In this document: positions 23,288-32,086 of the stretch, one piece after another
Position numbering within the stretch: position 1 is the first letter of the stretch
Layout of the letters: each line of letters starts with the position of its first letter
Source of the DNA: Seminavis robusta
Taxonomy: Eukaryota > Bacillariophyta > Bacillariophyceae > Naviculales > Naviculaceae
Length of the DNA: 64,000 nucleotides
Direction of reading: 5' to 3'
Assembly (NCBI GenBank): GCA_903772945.1
Contig: CAICTM010000050.1
Coordinates: forward strand, 1-64,000
Translations under genes and position numbers: made by a program
Notes under the pieces: model-generated
What the model saw: the letters and a program-made list of their open reading frames with translations, nothing else
What the model was told of the DNA's origin: nothing
The model's database searches: none

Positions 23288-24709
23288 ATGGCAGAGGATT
23301 CAGTGCTGGCCGAGCTCACAGACAAAAACGTCTTGACCCAGGTCGATCTCGGTGAATTTATGAGATTCAAACAATGGATGCAGTCTATTAAGAAAGAAGG
23401 TAATGATCTTCCAAAAACCATTGATGGTTGGAAACAGGACTTCACTGAAGATATATGGGATGCTTTCTGTGACACTAAAATGAAATCACCCCCAAATCCT
23501 AAACCGACACCGACACCAGCACAAGTGCTAGCGCCAGCGCCAGCAACAGCCCCTAACCCAACAGTCCAGACTACTACTACCACTACCAAGAGCAAAAACC
23601 TAGTCAAGGTATCCCTATCTGATTTCCCAACTTTCGATGGCAACCAGAGAAACTGGAAGCCATTCAAGAGGGAAGTAACTTCCACAATGGGACTCCTGCA
23701 GTTGACTAGCTTGCTCAGTGTAACAAAGCTTACTGATGTACCCAGCCACACGGCCAAGACAATATCGGATCCACTTTACAAGACCCGCAATCAAGAGTTT
23801 TACTCAATCCTATCCAAGAAACTTGCTAAGGGAACCGCAGCTTCCAAGGTGGATGTGCACCTCGCTACCATGGATGGTGCTCTTGTGTGGAAGGATATCT
23901 GTGACTATTATGACTTTGGGGGAGATAAGGAAAGCCGTATTACCTCATTGATTGGAGATCTAACCAAGCATTATCTATACCCTGAAAGCAGTGGAGGTTA
24001 TGATACCTACTACAACCGGTTTGATGAGAAATGCCAAGAGCTGGACCTTGCTGGCATCCAAGTCCCTTCTGCAATCAAGAAGACCTTGTTTTTGGAGGGT
24101 ATCAAAGACAGGGCTTATGAAGCTGTCAAGGATACGTGTGCCAGTGTTGACTATGAGTCAGCGGTGGACAAACTCCGCACCAAGGCCATAGCCCTGGGTA
24201 AGGCCAATTCTAGGAGCTATCCCAGGAGGTCCAACAAGAAGGCTAGAAAAGGAGACTATGATGATGACTATGATGATGACCACGGCAGTGAACAGGAAGA
24301 CTATGATGAACAAGAAAGCTACAGCGATGAACACGAAGATTACGACCCTAGAAGGCCTAGCTCATTTTCCAGCGATGTTTGGGAGTCAATGACTCAGGCC
24401 AATAGGAAGTGGATCCTCCAGCACAAGAAAAAGAGAAGGAAAGCTCCAGCAAGGAACAAAGCTATGGTTTCCCCGATGCGGTTTGGGCACAGATGTCCCC
24501 AGCAAACCGTCAATGGATTATGGAGCGCCAAAACAAGGAGAAAACTGTTGACTATGGCAAGCAATACTCTAAGGACGACAAGGGCATCCAGGAAGGTGGA
24601 AGCAACAGCAACGCTATTGGGCAAAGTGACACTGAAGAGAACAAACCCAAATCTATCTTCCGTGGACCAGCCAAGCGTAAGTAAGGGGAGGAAGCTGCCC
24701 CATTTGTGA
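23288..24709 (+). CDS. Gag-like protein of the non-autonomous LTR element
   Basis: The 473-codon frame encodes a helical capsid-type protein: an N-terminal segment (LTDKNVLTQVDLGEFMRFKQ), a Pro/Thr/Ala-rich linker at about residues 75-105, then a gag core with SDFPTFDGNQRNWKPFKREV, FYSILSKKLAKGTAASKVDV and YYNRFDEKCQELDLAGIQVP. An acidic, tyrosine-rich stretch (about 320-360) and a basic tail follow. Such proteins assemble the RNA-packaging particle in the cytoplasm. It is the only gene between the two LTRs and ends close to the polypurine tract. Treated as part of a transposable element, not a host gene. Confidence 0.75.
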   Translation: MAEDSVLAELTDKNVLTQVDLGEFMRFKQWMQSIKKEGNDLPKTIDGWKQDFTEDIWDAFCDTKMKSPPNPKPTPTPAQVLAPAPATAPNPTVQTTTTTTKSKNLVKVSLSDFPTFDGNQRNWKPFKREVTSTMGLLQLTSLLSVTKLTDVPSHTAKTISDPLYKTRNQEFYSILSKKLAKGTAASKVDVHLATMDGALVWKDICDYYDFGGDKESRITSLIGDLTKHYLYPESSGGYDTYYNRFDEKCQELDLAGIQVPSAIKKTLFLEGIKDRAYEAVKDTCASVDYESAVDKLRTKAIALGKANSRSYPRRSNKKARKGDYDDDYDDDHGSEQEDYDEQESYSDEHEDYDPRRPSSFSSDVWESMTQANRKWILQHKKKRRKAPARNKAMVSPMRFGHRCPQQTVNGLWSAKTRRKLLTMASNTLRTTRASRKVEATATLLGKVTLKRTNPNLSSVDQPSVSKGRKLPHL

Positions 24710-24762
24710 TGTGTATATGTGTGAAACAATGACGGTGGATTCAGGGCATGAATCAAGGGGAG

Positions 24763-24990
24763 TAGTAGAAATGTAATTCAATCCCAGAACCCAGTGGTAC
24801 CTGAGCCCCCTGAAGGCAAGGGAATCCCACTGAATGCCCCTGATCTACAAGGAATCAAGTGCAGGTTTGACCCCCAAGGAGCAAAAGTAGATAGCATAAT
24901 CAGCTCACAATCTGAGCCAACCTGAACTAATAAAGACAAAGCAAACAACCAAAGACTACTAGATATCACATTACTACCTACTTTCTACTA
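24763..24990 (+). repeat. 3' LTR of the gag-only element
   Basis: 228 bp, preceded by the purine tract CAAGGGGAG and followed by GAGG, which is also found just left of the 5' LTR. Confidence 0.85.
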
Positions 24991-26352
24991 GAGGTAAAAT
25001 TGGTTCCGCCCTCGTTTCCATGGGCAAGGTGGACGACGGCGTGGCACAAAGGCACTAGCTATTCACGAGTCCGTTTTGGGTATTGAGCATCCCGATACTT
25101 TGCAGTCGTACCGTATTACCGGTATCGTTATCGCCATGGAGTCGAAAAAGGAAGCAGTGCCCTGTAAGAGTGAGCTTGGACGGTACGTGTCGTCACGATT
25201 TAGTTTGGATTTGGGTAGTGTAGCTGTGGCTTTTGCTCTTTTCCCCTGGTAGGGTAGGGTAATGCAGATCCTACATGCATAAAAGCCAACAATTTTTTAT
25301 CAGGTAACCTTTCTATCAAATCTATTGCCTTCTATCTGGCTAGCTATTGCTATGTTGTCCTTGTCATATGTCGGCCACAGACTCGGTCGTTCGATCGACT
25401 CTTCCTGGCCGGTTGCGCTAGCTAGTATTCAAAGCACAAATTCTTGTATGACAGTCCTGTCGTCGGACCAGTCGATGCCGTGTCATCGGGTTGTTGGACC
25501 AATTCGTCTTGCTTTGCCGGATTCTTCCGTCGCACCTCTCCGCTATCAGCACTGAATCATTCGATGGTCTCTTAGTGGGGGCACTTCCACAGGGGTACCT
25601 CTGATTACAAGTGCAGATTCCGTCTGCACGAAGGCTGAAGGGAAGAATGGATGGAATATTTGCTAGTAGTTAGGACAAAGAAGCCAGCATTGGGCCCAGC
25701 CGGCATAAGAGAAGGTCGACTCTGGACAGGGTTCTGTTATGGGGCCCTTTCTGGTGGCTCATGATGCTTGATCTTGCTTTCTCTGGAACCACATACAGTA
25801 TGCACAAGCAAATGAATGGATGATCCAAGAAATGCTATAGAAAACTCACTATTGGTACAGTAGATCTAGTCGAAGCTGCAGATGAGCATTTGAATTGTGC
25901 ACGGAGATTTACTTGGGGTTCGATAGCTACCGGTTAAAATGGATGGATGGATGGATGGATGGATGGACGGATGCTAGATCTTCAAGGCTCTCTCTTGCTA
26001 CCGGTACAGTGCAGCTTCTACATGTATTTGCCGTATGGTACCGGTATGGAAGGACGAGAGCAGTGATTGCGTCATTCCATCATCATGCCCTTGCTTGGCA
26101 CTTGGCATGGCAAGTACGCGGGGGATGACAATTTTCCACGCTCTGAACCGATTGAATCCACGGTTATGAGCCTCCACGAGCCAACCCATCGAGACGAAAG
26201 ATCGTGTTGGATCTTTGACCATCGTCGCGCTTCGATCTATTGGCCTTTCCTCATCAAGCACTTTTCCGCCTGAACCAAACCTAACAAGCCTTTACTTGTC
26301 ATTGCATTGATACCAAACAGTCAAACAACAGCGTACTAGCTAGCATATAACA
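24991..26352. other. Intergenic stretch upstream of the deubiquitinase gene
   Basis: No gene recognised. It holds a relic of the 360-bp minisatellite (about 25480-25612: ATTCGTCTTGCTTTGCCGGA, CGCACCTCTCCGCT, GGTACCTCTG), a GGAT microsatellite (about 25939-25970) and TACCGGTA palindromes at 25117, 25999 and 26039. Confidence 0.5.
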
Positions 26353-29205
26353 ATGGACTCGATCAACCGGTTGGCATCGAAATGTCGTCCTGCGGTGGTG
26401 AGCGACCAAGTGTTGAACAGTGAATGTGCGTTTACCTTTCATTCTCCATTTACATCCTCCAAAGGGATTGTGGTCAATTTGGAAACATATGTCGGAACCA
26501 TGGAAGAGCTGGCATTTGCTCCCAATCAAAAAGAAGAAGGACTCTTTGTCCGCATCGTCAAGAAGCGAATCCCAAAAGAAGAGAATGGCGACAACGACGA
26601 CAAGATGGAAACCACAACGGCTGCTGCTGAAGCACCCACCAAATTGGGGATTGGCGTCGAAGGTGGATTCGCCGCGGAAGACGACAAATTTGAAATCGTC
26701 ACGACGTATTCCGTCGTGGTCATGACATCCGGGAATCCTTCGCCTTCCATTGAAACAGAACAGCCGTACAATGACGACACCAAAGCCTCTTTCAGCGAAG
26801 CCGTGGTAAAATTGGTGGATTCCGTCATTTTGCATGCCGGCATGACGACCCAACAAGATGTCAAGGCATGGCAACTCGACACGGACGAACAAATTCTGCC
26901 CTCCAAATATTACGCCGATTTACCCTTTGTGGACAATGCCGTCATGATTGATCCCAATCCATCGTCTTGGGCATGTGAAAAAACCGGTGCCACGGACAAT
27001 TTGTGGCTCAATCTCAGTGATGGATACATTGGCGGTGGACGCAAAAATTGGGATGGATCGGGTGGTAGCAATGGAGCATTGGATCATTTCGAAGAAACCG
27101 GATCCAAATATCCACTCGTCGTCAAACTGGGAACCATTACGGCGGATTTGAATTCCGCCGATTGTTACAGTTATGCCAAGGATGAAGATGGACCCGTCAA
27201 AATTCCAAATCTGGCAGAGTTGCTCGAAAAACGAGGCATCAAAGTGGCAAGCATGTAAGTGACCATTCTATCTATCTACCAACTTCATCATGTTCCTGTC
27301 ATCTCATCATGTTCCTGTCATCTCATCGTGCCATTCCATATCTCTTACAGGCAAAAGACAGTCAAATCCACGGCGGAATTGGAGGTGGAGCTCAATTACA
27401 ATTATGATTTCAATGCCATTACTTCTGCTGGAACGACGCTAGAGCCGGCGTCGGGACCGGGGCTGCAGGGATTGCAAAACCTGGGAAATAGTTGCTACAT
27501 GAATTCCATCTTACAAATGCTACTTTCCGTACCAGAGTTGGCCAATCGATATGGAACAAAGCCGAATGCCAACGTTGCCGAACATCCACTCCTCAACAGT
27601 GTCAAACCCAAAGAAGCCCCCACCAATTTACTGGCACAAACCACCAAAATTGGGTGTGCGCTGACGAGTGGAGTCTTTGCCAAGCCAATTATCGAAGAGG
27701 AAAAAGAAAAAGACGCCAAAGAGGAAGAACAAAAAGACAACGCTGACACAACAACCGATCCCAAATATCGATTGGCACCACGCATGTTCAAACATCTCAT
27801 TGGAAAAGATCATGTCGAGTTTCGAACGGGACAACAACAAGATGCCGCGCAATTCTTGCAGTACATGCTCGAGCAGGTCGATCGAGCAGAGCTCAAGGCC
27901 AGTAAGGAACCCTACTTCGCTAGCAAATCGGAAACCATGCATGTCTCGAGTCATTTGTTCTCCTTCAAGACGACCGATCGACTCGTTTGCAGCGGAGACG
28001 GAGGTGTCAAGTACAAGGGCAGCAGTGGGGCCGAAACCGTTTGGAGCTTGCCCATTCCCATGGACAAGGCACAAGTGCGAGAAGGAGATGCAGCAGCAAC
28101 CGCACCCGAAGTGAAACGCATGAAAACAGACGAGGAGGGAGCCAAAGATCCACCCAAACCGGTTCCCACCGTGGACTTTCAGGCGTTGTTGGATCAATGG
28201 GCCGCCGAAACCAACGTCGATGGCATTCGATGGCCTCATTTGCAAAATGCCGTTCACAAGGCGGCCCAAACCACGCGATTCGACAATTTTCCACCCTATC
28301 TGATTCTGCAGATCCAACGGTATCAAATGGGACCGGATTGGCAACCCATGAAACTAGAGGTCAAGTTGGATATTCCACAGAAAATCGACCTGAACAATCT
28401 ACGCAGTAAAGGACCACAGGACGGAGAAACCATCATTCCAGAAGAAGAGGAAGCACCAGCTGCAGCACCGAACGCATCATCCGAGATCAATGAAGGGGCG
28501 CTGTGTCAACTCATGGACATGGGGTTCAGCATGAACGGATGCAAACGCGCCTTGACAGCCGTGGGAGGGAGTGACGTGGAAGCCGCAATGAACTGGGTCT
28601 TTGAGGTAAGTAGGAAAGAATGCTGTCGTTGCAGTCTGCGAGGCAGTTGCTGCGATCTGGTGAGCTCCAAAGCCTCATCCCTCTCTTTATTCCTCTCTTT
28701 GCAGCACAATATGGATGAAAACTTCAATGATCCTCTGCCAGAACCCTCTGCGGCTGCTCCTGCACCATCCGGCGGCGGGGACTCGGGTGTCGACGAGGGA
28801 GTCGTCATGTCACTTGTGGAAAGCTTGGGCTGCTTCACACCTGACCAAGTTCGTGCTGCCTTGAAGGAAACCAAGGGAGCCGCCGATCGTGCGGCGGACT
28901 GGTTGTTTAGTCACATGGACGACTTGGATGGTGCCATTGCCGCCCTCAACAGCAAAGCTGCCGGAGCCGCTGCTGCTCCAAAGCTGCCTCTCGAAGATGG
29001 CAACGCTGAATATGCTATGATTGGCACTGTGTCTCATATTGGCAAGAACACGGGCAGTGGACACTACGTGGCCCACATGAAGCGTGGAGACAAATGGGTG
29101 ATATTCAATGACGAAAAGGTGGCGTACTGTGAAGCCCCACCACTAGAGCATGCCTACATGTACTTGTTCGCTCGCAATGACGCCACAACAAATCCCAACT
29201 ACTAA
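26353..29205 (+). CDS. Ubiquitin carboxyl-terminal hydrolase, USP5/UBP14 (isopeptidase T) type
   Basis: Three exons: 26353-27254, 27351-28605 and 28705-29205, with GT-AG introns of 96 and 99 bp; the join gives 885 residues. USP5/UBP14 enzymes disassemble free polyubiquitin chains in cytosol and nucleus. Order: N-terminal UBP-like region, UBP zinc-finger fold (about 200-298, NLWLNLSDG, GGGRKNWDGSGG, VKLGTIT), Cys box GLQNLGNSCYMNS (Cys near 348), UBA1 (about 680-722, ALCQLMDMGFS), UBA2 (about 748-790) and His box HIGKNTGSGHYVAH (His near 838). The zinc-finger fold keeps the Trp, Arg and Tyr expected to hold the ubiquitin tail, but three of four usual zinc ligands are replaced (Thr, Gly, Gly). 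The 99-bp second intron has no in-frame stop, so an unspliced reading is possible, but splicing restores the normal end of UBA1 (WVFEHNMDENFNDPLPE). Confidence 0.93.
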
Positions 29206-29697
29206 ATATATTGAGATTGGCCTCTTGAATGTATGTGTTGCCAGAGTCGAGTCAGGCAAGAGATGAGGCAGACTGGCACAGCGATGCGATGGGAGCATCA
29301 TTAATTTTAAATTAGACTAGATCGAGCCAAAGATGCGTACACATCTGCATGGCATACATGTAGAATCTTTTTGAGAGTGGCCTTACTTAGTAGGTGAATT
29401 GATTGTTCCCACTAGTCTACACCACTATCCGATGAGCCACCGCTTCAGGTGTGAGGATACGGTACCGGTATCGTTTGATTGTGAGCTGTTATCGTCTTCG
29501 TTTAATCTTCATGTTATCTCTAGCTAGTCTTTTATAGATTTGTACATCAATTGGATCAGCTTCTTGCTACCATTTCATTGGACGGGTTTTATCCTCTCGA
29601 GCTTGTTGGAACTTGAAGATGGAAGATGGGAGGGTGGTGGATTTCAGATAAGGATAACCTTGGCTTGGTAGGATTGTACTGTATTCGGAAAGTCTTG
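29206..29697. other. Convergent intergenic stretch
   Basis: Lies between the 3' ends of the deubiquitinase and the Pmp3-type gene. It contains TACCGGTA at 29463-29470 and a CTAGCTAG motif near 29520. No gene seen. Confidence 0.4.
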
Positions 29698-29910
29698 TTA
29701 TTTGAGAATGTAGTAAAATGCATGGATGATCCCTGGAATCCAGAAACAAAGCGTCAAGACGATACTCAAGCACATGTGGAATCCGCAGCAATTGTCTCCG
29801 CCACCGCCAACCCCATGCAATCCCACTGCTAATGGCGGAAAAAACACTGCCAGAATCATCAAGCAGATCTTGGAGACAGCACTGGATTCGTTATCGTTAT
29901 CTCCAGACAT
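29698..29910 (-). CDS. Pmp3/UPF0057-family membrane proteolipid
   Basis: A 70-residue single-exon gene. It has the two membrane helices and family signature of Pmp3/Rci2 proteins: ICLMILAVFFPPLAVGL (about residues 15-31, with the conserved double Pro), a loop with Gly and two Cys, then LSIVLTLCFWIPGIIHAFYY (about 48-67, with the conserved IPGIIHA). Known members sit in the plasma membrane, limit ion leak and respond to salt and cold stress. The length is near the usual 52-75 residues; the short acidic N-terminus (MSGDNDNESS) and the Gly-rich loop (GVGGGGDNCCGFH) are longer than in yeast Pmp3. It converges on the deubiquitinase gene. Confidence 0.9.
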   Translation of the reverse strand: MSGDNDNESSAVSKICLMILAVFFPPLAVGLHGVGGGGDNCCGFHMCLSIVLTLCFWIPGIIHAFYYILK

Positions 29911-30518
29911 GATATAATTCTTTGCTCTCTAGCTAGGGGAAAAGGAGGGTTGGTTTCTTGGTTTTGGGTTTCTTTGGGTGTGATGGTAGTTTTATTCTCC
30001 CTGTCTTGTTCCATAATGAAAGAGGACCATTGACGTCGTCTTCGCTTCGACCAGCATCGCCTTTTTACACAGCCTGCTGGCTTATCAGTGGCAGTATCCT
30101 CACGATGTCAAATATGCCATACAGTCAACGCTCGCTTATATTTATAATCTTGTATTTATTCGCTCTATAATATTTAAGAATACTCCAGTTCCCACATTTT
30201 TAACTCTAACCCTATTTTAGTACTAGAGCACGTACAATTCTACGGGAATAGTTAGGGTTAGGGATAAAATCAATATTTATTCTCGCTGTTATATTTACTG
30301 AATTCCTGAATCCCCTCCAGTATATATATCTGAATGTTGACTGTACCAGTACCGGTACCGGTACCTGGTACCGGTACCGGTACAGCACTGACAGTTTTCA
30401 CGGCGGGCCCTCGCTTGAGATCGTGGATAACATCGTATGATCGTGGATATATTGGCCATAAACCATTCTCAACCAAGTTCTTGCGCATCCCATCGCCATA
30501 AGCATCAAACCATCAACA
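29911..30518. promoter_or_regulatory. Intergenic stretch with a long TACCGGTA palindrome
   Basis: At 30349-30383 arms GTACCGGTACCGGTACC and GGTACCGGTACCGGTAC flank a single T, a perfect 17-bp palindrome about 135 bp upstream of the next start codon. A TATATATATC stretch lies at 30321. Telomere-like TTAGGGTTAGGG (about 30249-30262) faces TCTAACCCTA (about 30206) as an inverted pair. A regulatory role is inferred from position only. Confidence 0.4.
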
Positions 30519-31688
30519 ATGACGACTCGTAACGGTGCATTTTTGCTGTCTCCACAATGCCATGACAAGAAAGCGTTGAGCGACGCAGTGTACGGTCATG
30601 CTACTCCTACTTCCGAGGAAGAAGAAACCATCACATCCTCCTTTTCCAATGACTCTTCATCAGCATCATTTGGCAAGACCACACCCAATCAGGACGAAAC
30701 TCGAAGCCCACCGCTCCCCTCTCCCTCCTCAAGAACACCCCCTGGGAAGCCTCGGTCGGCGGAGAAGTCGATTCAGAGATTCCGACTCTTGCGCTCTACA
30801 CCACCTTCATTTGACACGGCTGGTGTCGTTGTTCGTTACGATGACGAATCCATCACGGAAGAAGACATTCAAACACTCATGAATAAGAGCTCTCTCATGT
30901 CGATTGTGGCTTGGAATCCGATCAAGCGACGAGAAGTAGCCTACGAAGGACAAATGTCGATTGTCCAGGACTCAACCCCTGGCAACCAACAAAACCAGTT
31001 TTTTATGACCTGTCAACACAATGTCCACAATGGATGGAATGTTGACGACGAACTAGAGTTTGTGCTGAGCACATCTCAGATCTTGCCTGGCGACACCCCG
31101 CGAGTCACCATTCCCTTCCCTGGTCAGGGCGATACCTACCAAGGACCCCCTGAGCCTTTGCGAAATGGCCATTGCTGGTCCTCTGGCCCTGAAGTATGTC
31201 GTGGCCCAGGAGCCAATGTGCGATCCTTGCTGCATGCTCCAGCACTCCAGGAATTTCGGGAGGCGATGGAGCCAACCATGGTCGTGGACGCTAATTTTCG
31301 ATACCTTCGAGGGACGAAGGTGGCGATCGTAGCCTACACTATCAACCCTCTGAAGTTGAAGTTGGATGGCTTGTCCGGGAATTTTCCTCTTTGGATGCAG
31401 ATCGCCAAAAAAAAGTTGCAGTCATGCTTCCCACATGTCTTTGGCCCTTGCCCGGTACCAAATCTTGAGCTGGTCATCACTACTGGTACGATCACCCTCG
31501 ACGCCGCCCAAGGGGAAACTCACGTCGAGTACAATGTCAATACCGTGGGAGGACATTCTGGCGCGCTTGTGATTGTTTGGGATAAGAATCACCCTTACAA
31601 TGGGCAGGCCATTGCGGTCCACGTTGGCTACAAGGAAGAGCTGGGCGCCAATATTGGTTTTCAACTCCAGGGAATGAATTTCAATTGA
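30519..31688 (+). CDS. Hypothetical protein with possible trypsin-like fold
   Basis: A 389-residue single-exon frame starting MTTRNGAFLLSPQ. The first 100 residues are Ser/Pro/Glu-rich and look disordered. From about residue 125 comes a globular part: FFMTCQHNVHNG (about 165-177) resembles the strand and histidine of chymotrypsin-fold proteases (usually TAAHC), and VNTVGGHSGALVIVWD (about 344-360) resembles the GDSGG serine loop, followed by AIAVHVG, which matches the strand after it (usually GIVSWG). A candidate aspartate between them (VVDANFRYL, about 250) is uncertain. If real, it would be a cytosolic serine-peptidase-like protein, since no signal peptide is seen. Only these two motifs support the fold, so function is unproven. 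Confidence 0.5.
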   Translation: MTTRNGAFLLSPQCHDKKALSDAVYGHATPTSEEEETITSSFSNDSSSASFGKTTPNQDETRSPPLPSPSSRTPPGKPRSAEKSIQRFRLLRSTPPSFDTAGVVVRYDDESITEEDIQTLMNKSSLMSIVAWNPIKRREVAYEGQMSIVQDSTPGNQQNQFFMTCQHNVHNGWNVDDELEFVLSTSQILPGDTPRVTIPFPGQGDTYQGPPEPLRNGHCWSSGPEVCRGPGANVRSLLHAPALQEFREAMEPTMVVDANFRYLRGTKVAIVAYTINPLKLKLDGLSGNFPLWMQIAKKKLQSCFPHVFGPCPVPNLELVITTGTITLDAAQGETHVEYNVNTVGGHSGALVIVWDKNHPYNGQAIAVHVGYKEELGANIGFQLQGMNFN

Positions 31689-32086
31689 ATGCCACAGCAG
31701 ACATGGTATCAACCTAACCCTAACTTAGTCCTATTCCTATTTTCTACCAGTAGTTTCTTCCTCGCTTGTCTTCTTAGTGTGCTTGGTTAGGAGCAATATC
31801 CTTATCGTCTTCTACCCCCGCCATAACCACCTTCAGCAAGTCTTCCATGGCCATTGTCGCTAATACTATGAAGGATAAATGATGGTCGATAACATTAAAA
31901 TCATCAGATCCATGAGACAGGACCTCACATCTACCGTACTAGTACGAATGTACTCCCCGTTGGGTCGTCTTCGCTTCGCATTCGACCAGCATCGCCTTAC
32001 ACAGCCTGCTGGCTTATTGTTGGCAGTACATACCCGCCACGATCTTTCTCACTTTCTCACGTTATTGTGCCTCTTGTCTGCTGACC
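31689..32086. other. Intergenic stretch
   Basis: No gene. A CCTAACCCTAAC telomere-like motif lies near 31711. The motif TTCGACCAGCATCGCC, followed after a few bases by ACACAGCCTGCTGGCTTAT, near 31981-32016 is also found near 30047-30083, so the flanks of the 30519-31688 gene share a short direct repeat. Confidence 0.5.

Larger units (their letters stand above)
22109..24990 (+). mobile_element. Young gag-only LTR retrotransposon (copia-like, non-autonomous)
   Basis: LTRs of about 229 bp lie at 22109-22337 and 24763-24990. Both begin TAGTAGAAATG and end TTTCTACTA, giving 9-bp inverted tips. They differ at about two places, so insertion is recent. The 4-bp GAGG occurs on both sides (22105-22108 and 24991-24994) as a probable target duplication. 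A polypurine tract (CAAGGGGAG) directly precedes the 3' LTR. The interior holds a hairpin-repeat leader and one gag-like open frame; no protease, integrase or reverse transcriptase is present, so movement would need enzymes from another element. LTRs and leader look whole. The gag style fits diatom copia elements, but family assignment rests on gag alone. Confidence 0.85.

Noticed and set aside
28606-28704. Reading the 99-bp stretch as coding in the deubiquitinase
   Set aside because: It has perfect GTAAGT and TTGCAG ends, and removing it restores the usual UBA1 ending; retained-intron protein remains possible.
30249-30262. Telomere repeat
   Set aside because: Only two TTAGGG units; too short for a telomere or a clear interstitial array.
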